Source of the DNA: Nostoc sp. FACHB-280
GTDB lineage: Bacteria; Cyanobacteriota; Cyanobacteriia; Cyanobacteriales; Nostocaceae
Reading direction: 5' to 3'
Length of the DNA stretch: 64,000 bases
NCBI RefSeq assembly: GCF_014697615.1
Contig: NZ_JACJSD010000023.1
Coordinates: 1-64,000 of the forward strand
Positions 53,053 to 60,725 of the stretch are shown in pieces. A program made the position numbers and the translations under genes. Below the pieces are notes generated by a model. The model was not told where the DNA came from, did not search any database, and saw nothing but the letters and a program-made list of their open reading frames with translations. Every line of letters begins with the position of its first letter. Position 1 is the first letter of the stretch.

Positions 53053-54888
53053 GTGAAAAAATTTATTGCATTAGTCTTATTCGGTTTAATTGCTACCTCC
53101 TCTGTTGCATTAGCAGATTCATCTCTTATTGTTGTTTTTCCACCACCTAACCACCAAACCAGTACGGAAAAAATATTTTTTTTGGGTACAGCCCCAAATA
53201 ATGGACAAGTACTAATTAATGGTAAGGTAGTTAACCGCAGTCAATCCGGGCATTTTGCTCCGAGTTTCCCGTTACAATTGGGAGAAAATCTTTTTACAGT
53301 CCGTCACAAAAATCAAACTGTTCAGATAAAAGTGACAAGGCAGGCAACTGTACCTGTTGTGCCACAGGGCTTAGAATTTGCTCCAGGTTCTCTGACTCCA
53401 GCAGGGGATATTGCTAGACTACCAGGGGAACTGATTTGTTTTAGTGCAGTTGCCCCATTTAATGCTAACGTCTCTGTAAACCTCGCTAATCAAACTGTTG
53501 CCCTAGCACCACAACCCCAACAAGTACAACTACCTAGTAATTTGGCAGCCCTTACGGGCAGAAACCAACCTAATTCTCAGCCAATTGCTGGCAAGTATGC
53601 AGGTTGCACGACGGTGCAGAAACCTGACTCTGAATCTTTCAGCCTGCTTTACGGTAACAACATCATTTCTGCTGCTATTGTCCCAGATGCTAATCAACAG
53701 ATAGATTTAGGTCAACCTCAGTTTAAACTGACGCTGAATGGTCAGACAATTACTCAACCAGGAACTGGCAAAATAGCAATTCTCTCCCCAACGCAGTTAC
53801 CTGTTGCTGAAGTGATAGTAGATGCAGGTGTAGCCCGCACTGGCCCCAGCACCGATTATTCCCGACTGACACCACTACCGAAAGGAACACAAGCTACAGT
53901 CACAGGGAAAGAAGGTGAGTGGTTGCGCTTAGACTACGGTGCTTGGATTAATAGCAAGGAGACTCGCATTTTACCGGGTGCAATTCCGCCACGCACAATT
54001 ATTCGGAGTGTCGGATATCGTCGGCTGATTGATACTACAGAGATAGTTTTTCCCCTACAATTTCCTGTACCTGTGAGTGTGCAGCAAAGTGATCAGACTT
54101 TGACTCTGATACTTTACAATACCACTGCCCAAACAGATATTGTGCGTTTAGATGATGACCCTGTGATTTCTCGCCTTGATTGGCAACAGCTGATTCCGGG
54201 ACAGGTGCAGTACACCTTTAACCTCAAACAATCGCAACAGTGGGGATATCAACTGAGATATGAAGGTACGACCCTGGTTTTAGCTTTACGCCATCCGCCT
54301 GCCCTGGAAAATCGGCGAAGTAAGCCTTTATCTGGTATGAAGATTCTACTTGATCCGGGGCATGGTGGTAAAGAATCTGGTGCATCTGGCCCGACAGGAT
54401 ATTTAGAAAAAGATGTGAATTTGGCAGTGGCGAAGTTGCTGCGCGAGAATTTGGTTGAATTTGGTGCAACAGTAGTGATGACAAGAGATGTTGACAAAGA
54501 TGTGTCTTTACCAGAGCGTCAAGCAATTATCACTCAAGAAAAACCTGCGATCGCACTTTCTATTCATTACAATTCTTTACCCGATGACGGCGACGCTGAA
54601 AATACCAAAGGAGTTGGGATGTTTTGGTATCATCCCCAAGCTCATAACCTAGCAGTATTCATGCACAACTATCTAGTTAAAAAACTCAATAGACCTTCTT
54701 ACGGAGTGTTTTGGAATAACTTGGCCTTAACTCGACCAGCCGCAGCACCATCAATACTCATGGAATTAGGTTTTATGAGTAATCCCAATGAATTTGAATG
54801 GGTAACAAATTCTCAAGAACAGCAAAAATTAGCCAAAGCTTTAGCTGAGGGAATTGTTGAATGGTTTAACAGTGTTAAACAGAAATAG
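53053..54888 (+). CDS. Exported N-acetylmuramoyl-L-alanine amidase with SH3-like domain
   Basis: The 611-residue protein starts with a signal peptide (MKKFIALVLFGLIATSSVALA). Residues ~25-100 resemble an Ig-like wall domain, an SH3-type segment lies around 255-305, and residues ~425-607 are an amidase_3 zinc domain: 'LLDPGHGGKESGASG' (His), 'LEKDVNLAVAKLL' (Glu), 'ALSIHYNSLP' (His) and the catalytic 'ILMELGFMSNPNE'. It cleaves peptidoglycan stem peptides; cyanobacterial amidases of this class help cell-cell communication and septum remodelling. The start is GTG at 53053. Its stop is inside the inverted-repeat element at 54886-55015. Confidence 0.93.
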   Translation: MKKFIALVLFGLIATSSVALADSSLIVVFPPPNHQTSTEKIFFLGTAPNNGQVLINGKVVNRSQSGHFAPSFPLQLGENLFTVRHKNQTVQIKVTRQATVPVVPQGLEFAPGSLTPAGDIARLPGELICFSAVAPFNANVSVNLANQTVALAPQPQQVQLPSNLAALTGRNQPNSQPIAGKYAGCTTVQKPDSESFSLLYGNNIISAAIVPDANQQIDLGQPQFKLTLNGQTITQPGTGKIAILSPTQLPVAEVIVDAGVARTGPSTDYSRLTPLPKGTQATVTGKEGEWLRLDYGAWINSKETRILPGAIPPRTIIRSVGYRRLIDTTEIVFPLQFPVPVSVQQSDQTLTLILYNTTAQTDIVRLDDDPVISRLDWQQLIPGQVQYTFNLKQSQQWGYQLRYEGTTLVLALRHPPALENRRSKPLSGMKILLDPGHGGKESGASGPTGYLEKDVNLAVAKLLRENLVEFGATVVMTRDVDKDVSLPERQAIITQEKPAIALSIHYNSLPDDGDAENTKGVGMFWYHPQAHNLAVFMHNYLVKKLNRPSYGVFWNNLALTRPAAAPSILMELGFMSNPNEFEWVTNSQEQQKLAKALAEGIVEWFNSVKQK

Positions 54889-55015
54889 GATTTACACACC
54901 AAGATTTGCTGTAGAGACTGGGTGTATGGGATTAAGGGTAAAAAGAAGAATCTTGAATACCTACACCTTTAAACCCCCGCACCCTTACACCCATTCTTCA
55001 AAGACGTAAGTCCTA
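54886..55015. repeat. Degenerate MITE-like element bridging two convergent stop codons
   Basis: Ends are TAGGATTTACACA (54886) and ACGTAAGTCCTA (55015), degenerate inverted copies of the AGGACTTACGCA family, with GGGTGT/ACACCC-type interior as in the element at 42005-42155. Its first three bases are the TAG stop of the amidase and its last three are the TAG stop (minus strand) of the exosortase, so both genes end inside the element. Confidence 0.7.
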
Positions 55016-55885
55016 GTTACTGCTATGAGATTTGCGAGCAAAATCTAGTAAACGCATTTGCATCAACAAATAATAAAATGCGGTAAACATAGCTAAAGAA
55101 AAAATTTGTCCGCCCCAGCCACTATGCCAAAAATCAAATGATTGCCCATCCCAATAAGCAACAGAAATTGCCAGCAATGTAATGCGGGCTGTGTTGAAGG
55201 CAAAAGCAATCACACATCCCAATAAACTTACGATTAATATCTGCCGGCTTTTTAGTCTGTAAGCTATACCTATTAACAGACTAGTCATCAACATCAACAC
55301 CATTAAATCAAATCCGTTACAGCCCCATCCTATATTGACGCTACCTGTAGGTAAGTTCACCCATGTTCCATCTATATTGCTGGGATAACCCATAGCGTGA
55401 AGTGCTAAATTCACATTCCAAGCTTGAATTTGATCCATTGTTCTTTCAGGAGTCAAGGCTTGCCATATATATCCTGGTAAAACATTAATGCCTGGATAGA
55501 TACTAAAAATTATTAAAAAAATTGGGCGTAGATAGTATTTAAAGAACTTGATTCCCCAAGTGCTAATCACAATACCTAATAAAATACCTAACCAGACTAA
55601 TGCCTGTTTCCACCCTTTATCCAGACTGAAAGGAAAAAACAAAACTCCACACCCTATCAAAATCTGACCTAATCTTCGCTGAAGATTGGTAGCACTTAAT
55701 TTCGCAAGTTTAATTTTATTCTGCCATAACTCTTGTAATGCTAAATAAACGGCAGTAATAGTTAATAATGGAAATGTACTACCACCAATTAAGAACTGTA
55801 TTAGTGTTTTTAACCAAAAAAAGAAGTAATAGTTAAAACCCACAATCAAACCACAAAAAATAATTAGATTATGTTTTTTACTCAT
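55013..55885 (-). CDS. Cyanoexosortase-family transpeptidase
   Basis: The 290-residue protein is a multi-pass membrane protein (about eight spans) of the exosortase/archaeosortase family. The catalytic triad is visible: Cys189 in 'NIGWGCNGFDLMV', Arg234 in 'FNTARITLL' and His254 in 'FWHSGWGGQIF', all in the last three spans as in known members. Exosortases cleave PEP-CTERM-like C-terminal tags of secreted proteins. The neighbouring 141-residue protein upstream ends in such a tag. I place it in the cyanobacterial subgroup by context; exact subtype undetermined. Confidence 0.88.
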   Translation of the reverse strand: MSKKHNLIIFCGLIVGFNYYFFFWLKTLIQFLIGGSTFPLLTITAVYLALQELWQNKIKLAKLSATNLQRRLGQILIGCGVLFFPFSLDKGWKQALVWLGILLGIVISTWGIKFFKYYLRPIFLIIFSIYPGINVLPGYIWQALTPERTMDQIQAWNVNLALHAMGYPSNIDGTWVNLPTGSVNIGWGCNGFDLMVLMLMTSLLIGIAYRLKSRQILIVSLLGCVIAFAFNTARITLLAISVAYWDGQSFDFWHSGWGGQIFSLAMFTAFYYLLMQMRLLDFARKSHSSN

Positions 55886-55925
55886 AGGGATAACTATTTA
55901 CTTTTATCTGTATTTAAGTCATCTA

Positions 55926-56351
55926 TTACATATTTATTTGTTTCTGCTCTTGTCGATGTTTACGTATTAAACCTAATCCAAAAGCAGTTAGTCCTGGTAT
56001 TAATAAGGGAACAGGAACTTCTTTATAGTTAGATGGGTGCTTTTTACCGTTTGGTGTGTCTTTCTTGGAGCCACCTATATTTACTTGTATCGGATTATTT
56101 GGGTTATTAGCATAGGTAGCACCATCAACTAAATTTTTGCTTTTGGGACTGTTGGAATTCTTATTCCATGTAGGCCAGGGTATAAAACCTAAAAGCCATT
56201 GAATTTCCATAGATTTTGAATCTCTTAAACCATTATGTTCAGTTTGATTTATACTTTCTTGAGCTAGTACATTATTTGGCGCAACCAATATCACACCTGT
56301 AGCAATCAATGTAGCGATCGCCATACTTGCATATACAGTTTTAACTTTCAT
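55926..56351 (-). CDS. Secreted protein with VPVP-type C-terminal sorting signal, likely exosortase substrate
   Basis: The 141-residue protein has a signal peptide (MKVKTVYASMAIATLIATG..., cleavage near VLAQ), a polar Asn/Ser-rich middle, and a C-terminal tripartite signal: VPVP at 112-115, a short hydrophobic stretch (116-129) and 'RKHRQEQKQ' positive tail. This resembles VPLPA/PEP-CTERM signals processed by exosortases. It is immediately upstream of the exosortase gene (40 bases), so it is the obvious substrate. The middle region has no known domain. Confidence 0.8.
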   Translation of the reverse strand: MKVKTVYASMAIATLIATGVILVAPNNVLAQESINQTEHNGLRDSKSMEIQWLLGFIPWPTWNKNSNSPKSKNLVDGATYANNPNNPIQVNIGGSKKDTPNGKKHPSNYKEVPVPLLIPGLTAFGLGLIRKHRQEQKQINM

Positions 56352-57082
56352 AAAATTATTATTCTCCCAAAGAATGTTTACAGGATAAATCTCTGCAATT
56401 TGTGATCATTGCAGCAATTACGTACCAGCTATAAGTCATCCATTTGATTCGGAAAATTCTTAGTTGGCAATTATTTTTATTAGAAGCACAAAATATTTTT
56501 TATTAGAAGCACAAAATATTTTTTGCTTAGACTTAAGAGCTAATTCATATAATGAAATATTAAGAAAACTCAAATAATTACTAGCATTGGGTTTGAGGGA
56601 ATAAATACTTAATTTAAACCCTTACTAGATAATTATTGAAATTGAGTTTATCAATTAGCTCTAACTTTATAGATGAATTTTAACTCCGCAAAGTTCCTAC
56701 CTTATAAGTCAAGTCTAAAGTATTTTGGGTAATGTTTATTCGTTTTTTTACTAACCTTCAACATTTCTCTACAAATTTTCACCTAAATATGAATGGGTGT
56801 TCATCCATCTGTAGATATAAGGTGATACCCATTCTCTAGACATACTTTTGTAGATGCTAGTAGTTAACGCTTGAGTCAAGCAATTACTCGCTCATCATCA
56901 ATCAACGCTGATATTTGCTAACTGCTACAGCCATCAATTTTATTGAGAAAAACTTTTATGAATCAGCAGTATGCTGATTGATGGGTTGCTGAATTTGCTC
57001 AACAGACAAACTTAACAGTTCTGCTATCTGTTCTACAATCAAAAATTACAAGTTTGGTTGATGCTAATATATAGCGTATTTC
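56352..57082. other. Long gene-free stretch with gene remnants
   Basis: No intact gene. Features seen are a tandem duplication of a 23-base AAGCACAAAATATTTTTTATTAG-like unit at about 56478-56524, a short hairpin AATCAGCA-GTA-TGCTGATT at 56961-56979, and, on the minus strand at 56956-57042, a 28-codon open piece ending 'VEQIAELLSLSVEQIQQP', reminiscent of the C-termini of Rpn/PD-(D/E)XK-type transposase-linked nucleases. It lies directly downstream of the xisI pseudogene, so the area is a decayed accessory segment. Confidence 0.4.
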
Positions 57083-57422
57083 CTAACTGCCAAACCCAGT
57101 GAATTGAAGTATATATGGTTCGTGAAATGCCAAAATAATATCTTGTTTAGGTATTCCCATTTCCACTAATCTATTTGCAATTCCTTCTTCAGTACCATCA
57201 TGTTGAATCCAAATTTTCCCATCTTTAATATCAAGATGTAAAATGCAGCCAAAATTGCGTTTATTTCCTCGCCAACCAACATAAAGTAATTGATAATGCT
57301 CTTGCCGCTAGTCAAAGATTGTCTGTACTTCATACTCTTCGACATTGCGTTTAATTGAGACTCTTTGTTGCCGTTTTGAAAGAAGATGTCGAAATATATT
57401 GCCGATATTTTTCTACAGCCAT
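57083..57422 (-). pseudogene. xisI-like gene broken by frameshift and stop
   Basis: On the minus strand an ATG at 57422 begins 'MAVEKYRQYI'; after a one-base frameshift the XisI protein continues as 'VQTIFD', an in-frame TAG, then 'HYQLLYVGWRGNKRNFGCILHLDI', 'KIWIQHDGTEEGIANRLVEMGIPKQDIILAFHEPY' and a stop at 57083. These match the XisI family (controlling factor associated with fdxN-element excision). One frameshift and one nonsense codon make it a pseudogene. No xisH is adjacent. The DUF2085 gene begins its stop 7 bases upstream. Confidence 0.8.
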
Positions 57423-57428
57423 TGACGT

Positions 57429-57941
57429 TTAAAATACCTTACCACGCTGTCCACCGTGCAGAATCGGCATTGTAAACAGCCCCCAAGCCAAACCTGTAAT
57501 TAACCCAAAGGGTGTAACCAGATAATTATTAAAATCCCATAAGCCAAAAATTTGCGCTGCTAATTCCAACGGGTAAGCCATCATCAACACACTAGCGAAA
57601 GCAGCACCGTTCCAACCATATTGACTTAACCAATAAAAACCTTTACCGCCAGTCACAGCATACAGCAGGCGGGTAACTAACAAACCTGTGACAGTGCCAT
57701 AACAGCGCATACAAACAGCCATGATAAATGGGGGTGCTAAATCTAAGCCCATTTCTGGTTGCGGACATACATGATTTCCCATGAAATAGATGATGTTCGC
57801 AATACCCCCAAGTAACCAGACTCCAGACGCAGCTAAGAAAGGCGCGACTGGCGGGCCGAAAACCATCCCCGCCAGCAAAAAATCAGCAATAAAACTGACC
57901 CAATTAACTTGCAACTCTCTTGTGAAAGCTACTCTAATCAT
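57429..57941 (-). CDS. DUF2085 family membrane protein
   Basis: The 170-residue protein matches DUF2085 (PF09858): four to five hydrophobic segments (about 17-32, 38-55, 75-90, 118-135, 143-160) and a conserved 'FMGNHVCPQPEMG' and 'MAVCMRCYGTVTG' containing cysteines. It is of unknown function, sometimes linked to export of small molecules by context only. It follows agrE in the same direction with only 35 bases between, filled by a 'ctctgcgtctctgtggttcg' repeat phrase also present at 323-345, so it may be co-transcribed with agrE. Confidence 0.8.
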   Translation of the reverse strand: MIRVAFTRELQVNWVSFIADFLLAGMVFGPPVAPFLAASGVWLLGGIANIIYFMGNHVCPQPEMGLDLAPPFIMAVCMRCYGTVTGLLVTRLLYAVTGGKGFYWLSQYGWNGAAFASVLMMAYPLELAAQIFGLWDFNNYLVTPFGLITGLAWGLFTMPILHGGQRGKVF

Positions 57942-57976
57942 TCCTCTGCGCCCTCTGCGTCTCTGTGGTTCGTCTT

Positions 57977-60088
57977 TTAACCTACCACCGCACGATAAGG
58001 ACTTGTCAACTTATCAAGCTGCTGGATTAACAAACTGAGGAATAAACCCACATCTGTAACCACACCAACTGATTCAATCGAACCGCGATCGCTCAATTTA
58101 GTCACCACAGCCGGGTTAATATCCACACAAACCATTTTCACACCAGATGGGGTCATATTCCCCACGCCAATCGAGTGCAGCATCGATGACAACATTAAAA
58201 TCATCTCTGCACCTTCAAGATGTTTGGCATATTCTTCCTGTGCTTTAATCAAATCCATTTGGGTATCAGGCAAAGGCCCGTCATCCCGAATGGAACCAGC
58301 CAAGACAAACGGCACGTTATTGCGGACGCATTCATACATCACACCGCTATTAATTGCCCCTGCCTCGACAGCCTTGGCAATGCTGCCATGACGACGAACG
58401 CTATTAATTACCTTTAGGTGATGGCGATGTCCACCACGCACTGCAACACCCCGCTTCATATCTACACCCAGGGATGTCCCCATGATATTCTGCTCGATGT
58501 CGTGGACTGCGATCGCATTTCCGCCCAGTAAAGCTTGTACATAACCTTCTCGAATCAAGCGAGAAAGATGTTCACCGCCGCCAGTATGAATCACCACAGG
58601 GCCAGCCGTGACAACTACTTTACCGCCAGCATCGCGGATTTTACGTAATTCCCAAGCGACTTGTTCCACCACCAATTCGACGCGGCGTTCGCTGGAAACC
58701 CCGGCGGACATAAAGCTGAATTCTTGGGCGTTGCGTTGTTCCCGTGATTCGGTTTTGCGGATGGTGCGGATACCAAGTACATCGACAACTACCTGTTCCC
58801 CCACTTCCAAATCCCGCAGAATTTTACATCTTGCTACTATACCATTAGCACTTTGAGTAATGGCGATCGCACCGTCCATCCGTTGATTTTCTACCTTCAC
58901 CCATTGCCCGTTTATCCGCACCTCTGTGGGATAAATGGTGCTGACGTAGAAATCATCAGGGGCGACACCAGCCATAATCACAGGTTCCAGTTTCGCATCC
59001 CGTTCATCTTGGGGTAAGTCTACCGCACCCAAATCAATTAACAGAGAGATGATTTCTTCCATCACCTCGTGAGATGGTGCTGATACTTTGACTTCAGCCG
59101 CAGAGGTACTTTGGCGCTGTTCTCCCAAGTTGAAATTCAATACTTGGAAGCTTCCACCTGTATCAACAATCAAATCTAGGGCGCGGTTAATTAAACCAGA
59201 ATCTAGTAAATGTCCTTCTAAACGAATAATCCGACTTTCGACAGAAACATTGGCATGAACTTCGTCGCGGACTGGTTCTGTCACCCGTAAAGTGAGACAT
59301 TTAGCTGCACCACCAGCTTTGAGAAATTCGGTGAGGGGTGTTTCTAGAACTCGAAAACCAACTTCTGCCAAGCGAGATTTTAAAGCATCGCTGGCTTTAT
59401 TCATAATCACGATACTCTCAACATTCACTGCATTGCAAGCGAAGTTAACAGCATCGGCTTCAGCAAGGGCTATGCGCTTTTCTGGGGCGACGCGCATTTC
59501 AATTAAGCGGTTGGAGTAAGAATCAAACGCGCCGGGATAATACAGTAAATAGCCATTCGCTAAGGGACAAAAGCAAGTATCTAAGTGATAGAACCTGTCA
59601 TCAATTAAACGCAGAGATAACACTTCAATATCCAGCCACTTGGCCAGATATGGGTGCGAATCTAATTCAGAACGGAAACCATATCCCGCCCATAACCAAC
59701 GCCCTTCTCTGTCTAGAAGTGCATCACCCGCGCCTTCAAATGGTAAATCTTTGGGCAGTTCATATACTTTATAACCATTTTCCTCAAACCATTGTTTGAA
59801 ATATGGTTCTTCTCCCTGGCGTTCTTTGTGTAAAAAGCGGCTGAGAACGACGTTTTCCCCCAGAACTAAACCAGCGTTGGCGGTAAAAACTAAATCAGGC
59901 CAGCCTTTTTGCGGTGTAACTAAATCTACAATGGCATGTTCTTTGAGAATTTGATATAAACCCTGCCACTGTTCAACAGCGCGATCGCGTGAGGATTTGT
60001 GAATATTCCCTTCCATCCAAGGATTAATCACATAATCTACATCATAGTGGTCAGGAGGACACATTAAAAAGCGAATCCGGGAATTCAT
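57977..60088 (-). CDS. agrE: Arginine dihydrolase / ornithine cyclodeaminase-like fusion (AgrE)
   Basis: The 703-residue bifunctional enzyme has an N-terminal arginine-modifying-enzyme domain (about 1-280): 'CPPDHYDVDYVINPWMEGN', 'DLVFTANAGLVLGENVVLSRF', 'FEGAGDALLD' and the catalytic Cys264 in 'GGAAKCLTLRV'. It hydrolyses arginine to ornithine, CO2 and two ammonia. The C-terminal part (about 290-703) is a LOR/SDH-type domain ('FVLAGSIRDDGPLPDT' and the NAD-like 'VGNMTPSGVKMVCVDINPAVVTKLSDRG'), forming proline from ornithine. Length equals the Anabaena AgrE (703). It lets the cell use arginine, including that from cyanophycin. Confidence 0.95.
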   Translation of the reverse strand: MNSRIRFLMCPPDHYDVDYVINPWMEGNIHKSSRDRAVEQWQGLYQILKEHAIVDLVTPQKGWPDLVFTANAGLVLGENVVLSRFLHKERQGEEPYFKQWFEENGYKVYELPKDLPFEGAGDALLDREGRWLWAGYGFRSELDSHPYLAKWLDIEVLSLRLIDDRFYHLDTCFCPLANGYLLYYPGAFDSYSNRLIEMRVAPEKRIALAEADAVNFACNAVNVESIVIMNKASDALKSRLAEVGFRVLETPLTEFLKAGGAAKCLTLRVTEPVRDEVHANVSVESRIIRLEGHLLDSGLINRALDLIVDTGGSFQVLNFNLGEQRQSTSAAEVKVSAPSHEVMEEIISLLIDLGAVDLPQDERDAKLEPVIMAGVAPDDFYVSTIYPTEVRINGQWVKVENQRMDGAIAITQSANGIVARCKILRDLEVGEQVVVDVLGIRTIRKTESREQRNAQEFSFMSAGVSSERRVELVVEQVAWELRKIRDAGGKVVVTAGPVVIHTGGGEHLSRLIREGYVQALLGGNAIAVHDIEQNIMGTSLGVDMKRGVAVRGGHRHHLKVINSVRRHGSIAKAVEAGAINSGVMYECVRNNVPFVLAGSIRDDGPLPDTQMDLIKAQEEYAKHLEGAEMILMLSSMLHSIGVGNMTPSGVKMVCVDINPAVVTKLSDRGSIESVGVVTDVGLFLSLLIQQLDKLTSPYRAVVG

Positions 60089-60256
60089 AAAAATCTTACT
60101 AGCGTTATAGATGCTACAAACCTAATTTGGGTATAGTGTCAAATCCGCTACTAAACCTCTACCTTGAGATAGTTGAAGGATTTACAAAGGCTTTACACGG
60201 AAAGACCAAAGTTACGGCAGTGCGATTCCGTGTTATTCTAGCGCCATTTAGTACGA

Positions 60257-60688
60257 ATGACGCAGATGAGTGATCTAAAAATTACAATCGATCATCAACC
60301 CGATGCAAAAGATATTCGTACTGTCATCAGCCATCTGGTGGAATATAACAACAGTCAAACACAGCCAGATGTACACGAGCCTTTAGCTATTTGGGTGCGA
60401 GATGCTGACAGTACTATTGTGGCTGGATTAATTGGTAAAACAAATTGGGAATGGCTGTATATTTCGCATCTTTGGGTTTCCGAAACACTGCGAGGTCAAG
60501 GATATGGCAGTAAAATGATGCTAGAGGCTGAAAAAACAGCGAAACAACGCGGTTGTGGCAACGTATACCTAGATACCTTTAGTTTCCAAGCCTTGGGTTT
60601 TTACCAACGTCTCGGCTATCAAATATTTGGTGTTCTAGAAGATTTTCCCCCCGGTCATCAGCGATATTTTTTAGCAAAAAAGCTCTAA
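60257..60688 (+). CDS. GNAT family N-acetyltransferase
   Basis: The 143-residue protein has the GNAT fold: 'VAGLIGKTNWEWLYISHLWVSETLRGQGYGSKMMLEAEKTAKQRGC' with the acetyl-CoA loop RGQGYGSK at about 88-95, then 'VYLDTFSFQALGFYQRLGYQIFG'. It would transfer an acetyl group to an amine of unknown identity. The ATG at 60257 or 60266 can start it. It lies between agrE (divergent) and the convergent U32 gene. No toxin-antitoxin partner (such as an RHH protein) is next to it. Confidence 0.85.
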   Translation: MTQMSDLKITIDHQPDAKDIRTVISHLVEYNNSQTQPDVHEPLAIWVRDADSTIVAGLIGKTNWEWLYISHLWVSETLRGQGYGSKMMLEAEKTAKQRGCGNVYLDTFSFQALGFYQRLGYQIFGVLEDFPPGHQRYFLAKKL

Positions 60689-60725
60689 AGCCATTACTAG
60701 TGTGACTTTGAACTCCTGCCTTCTA

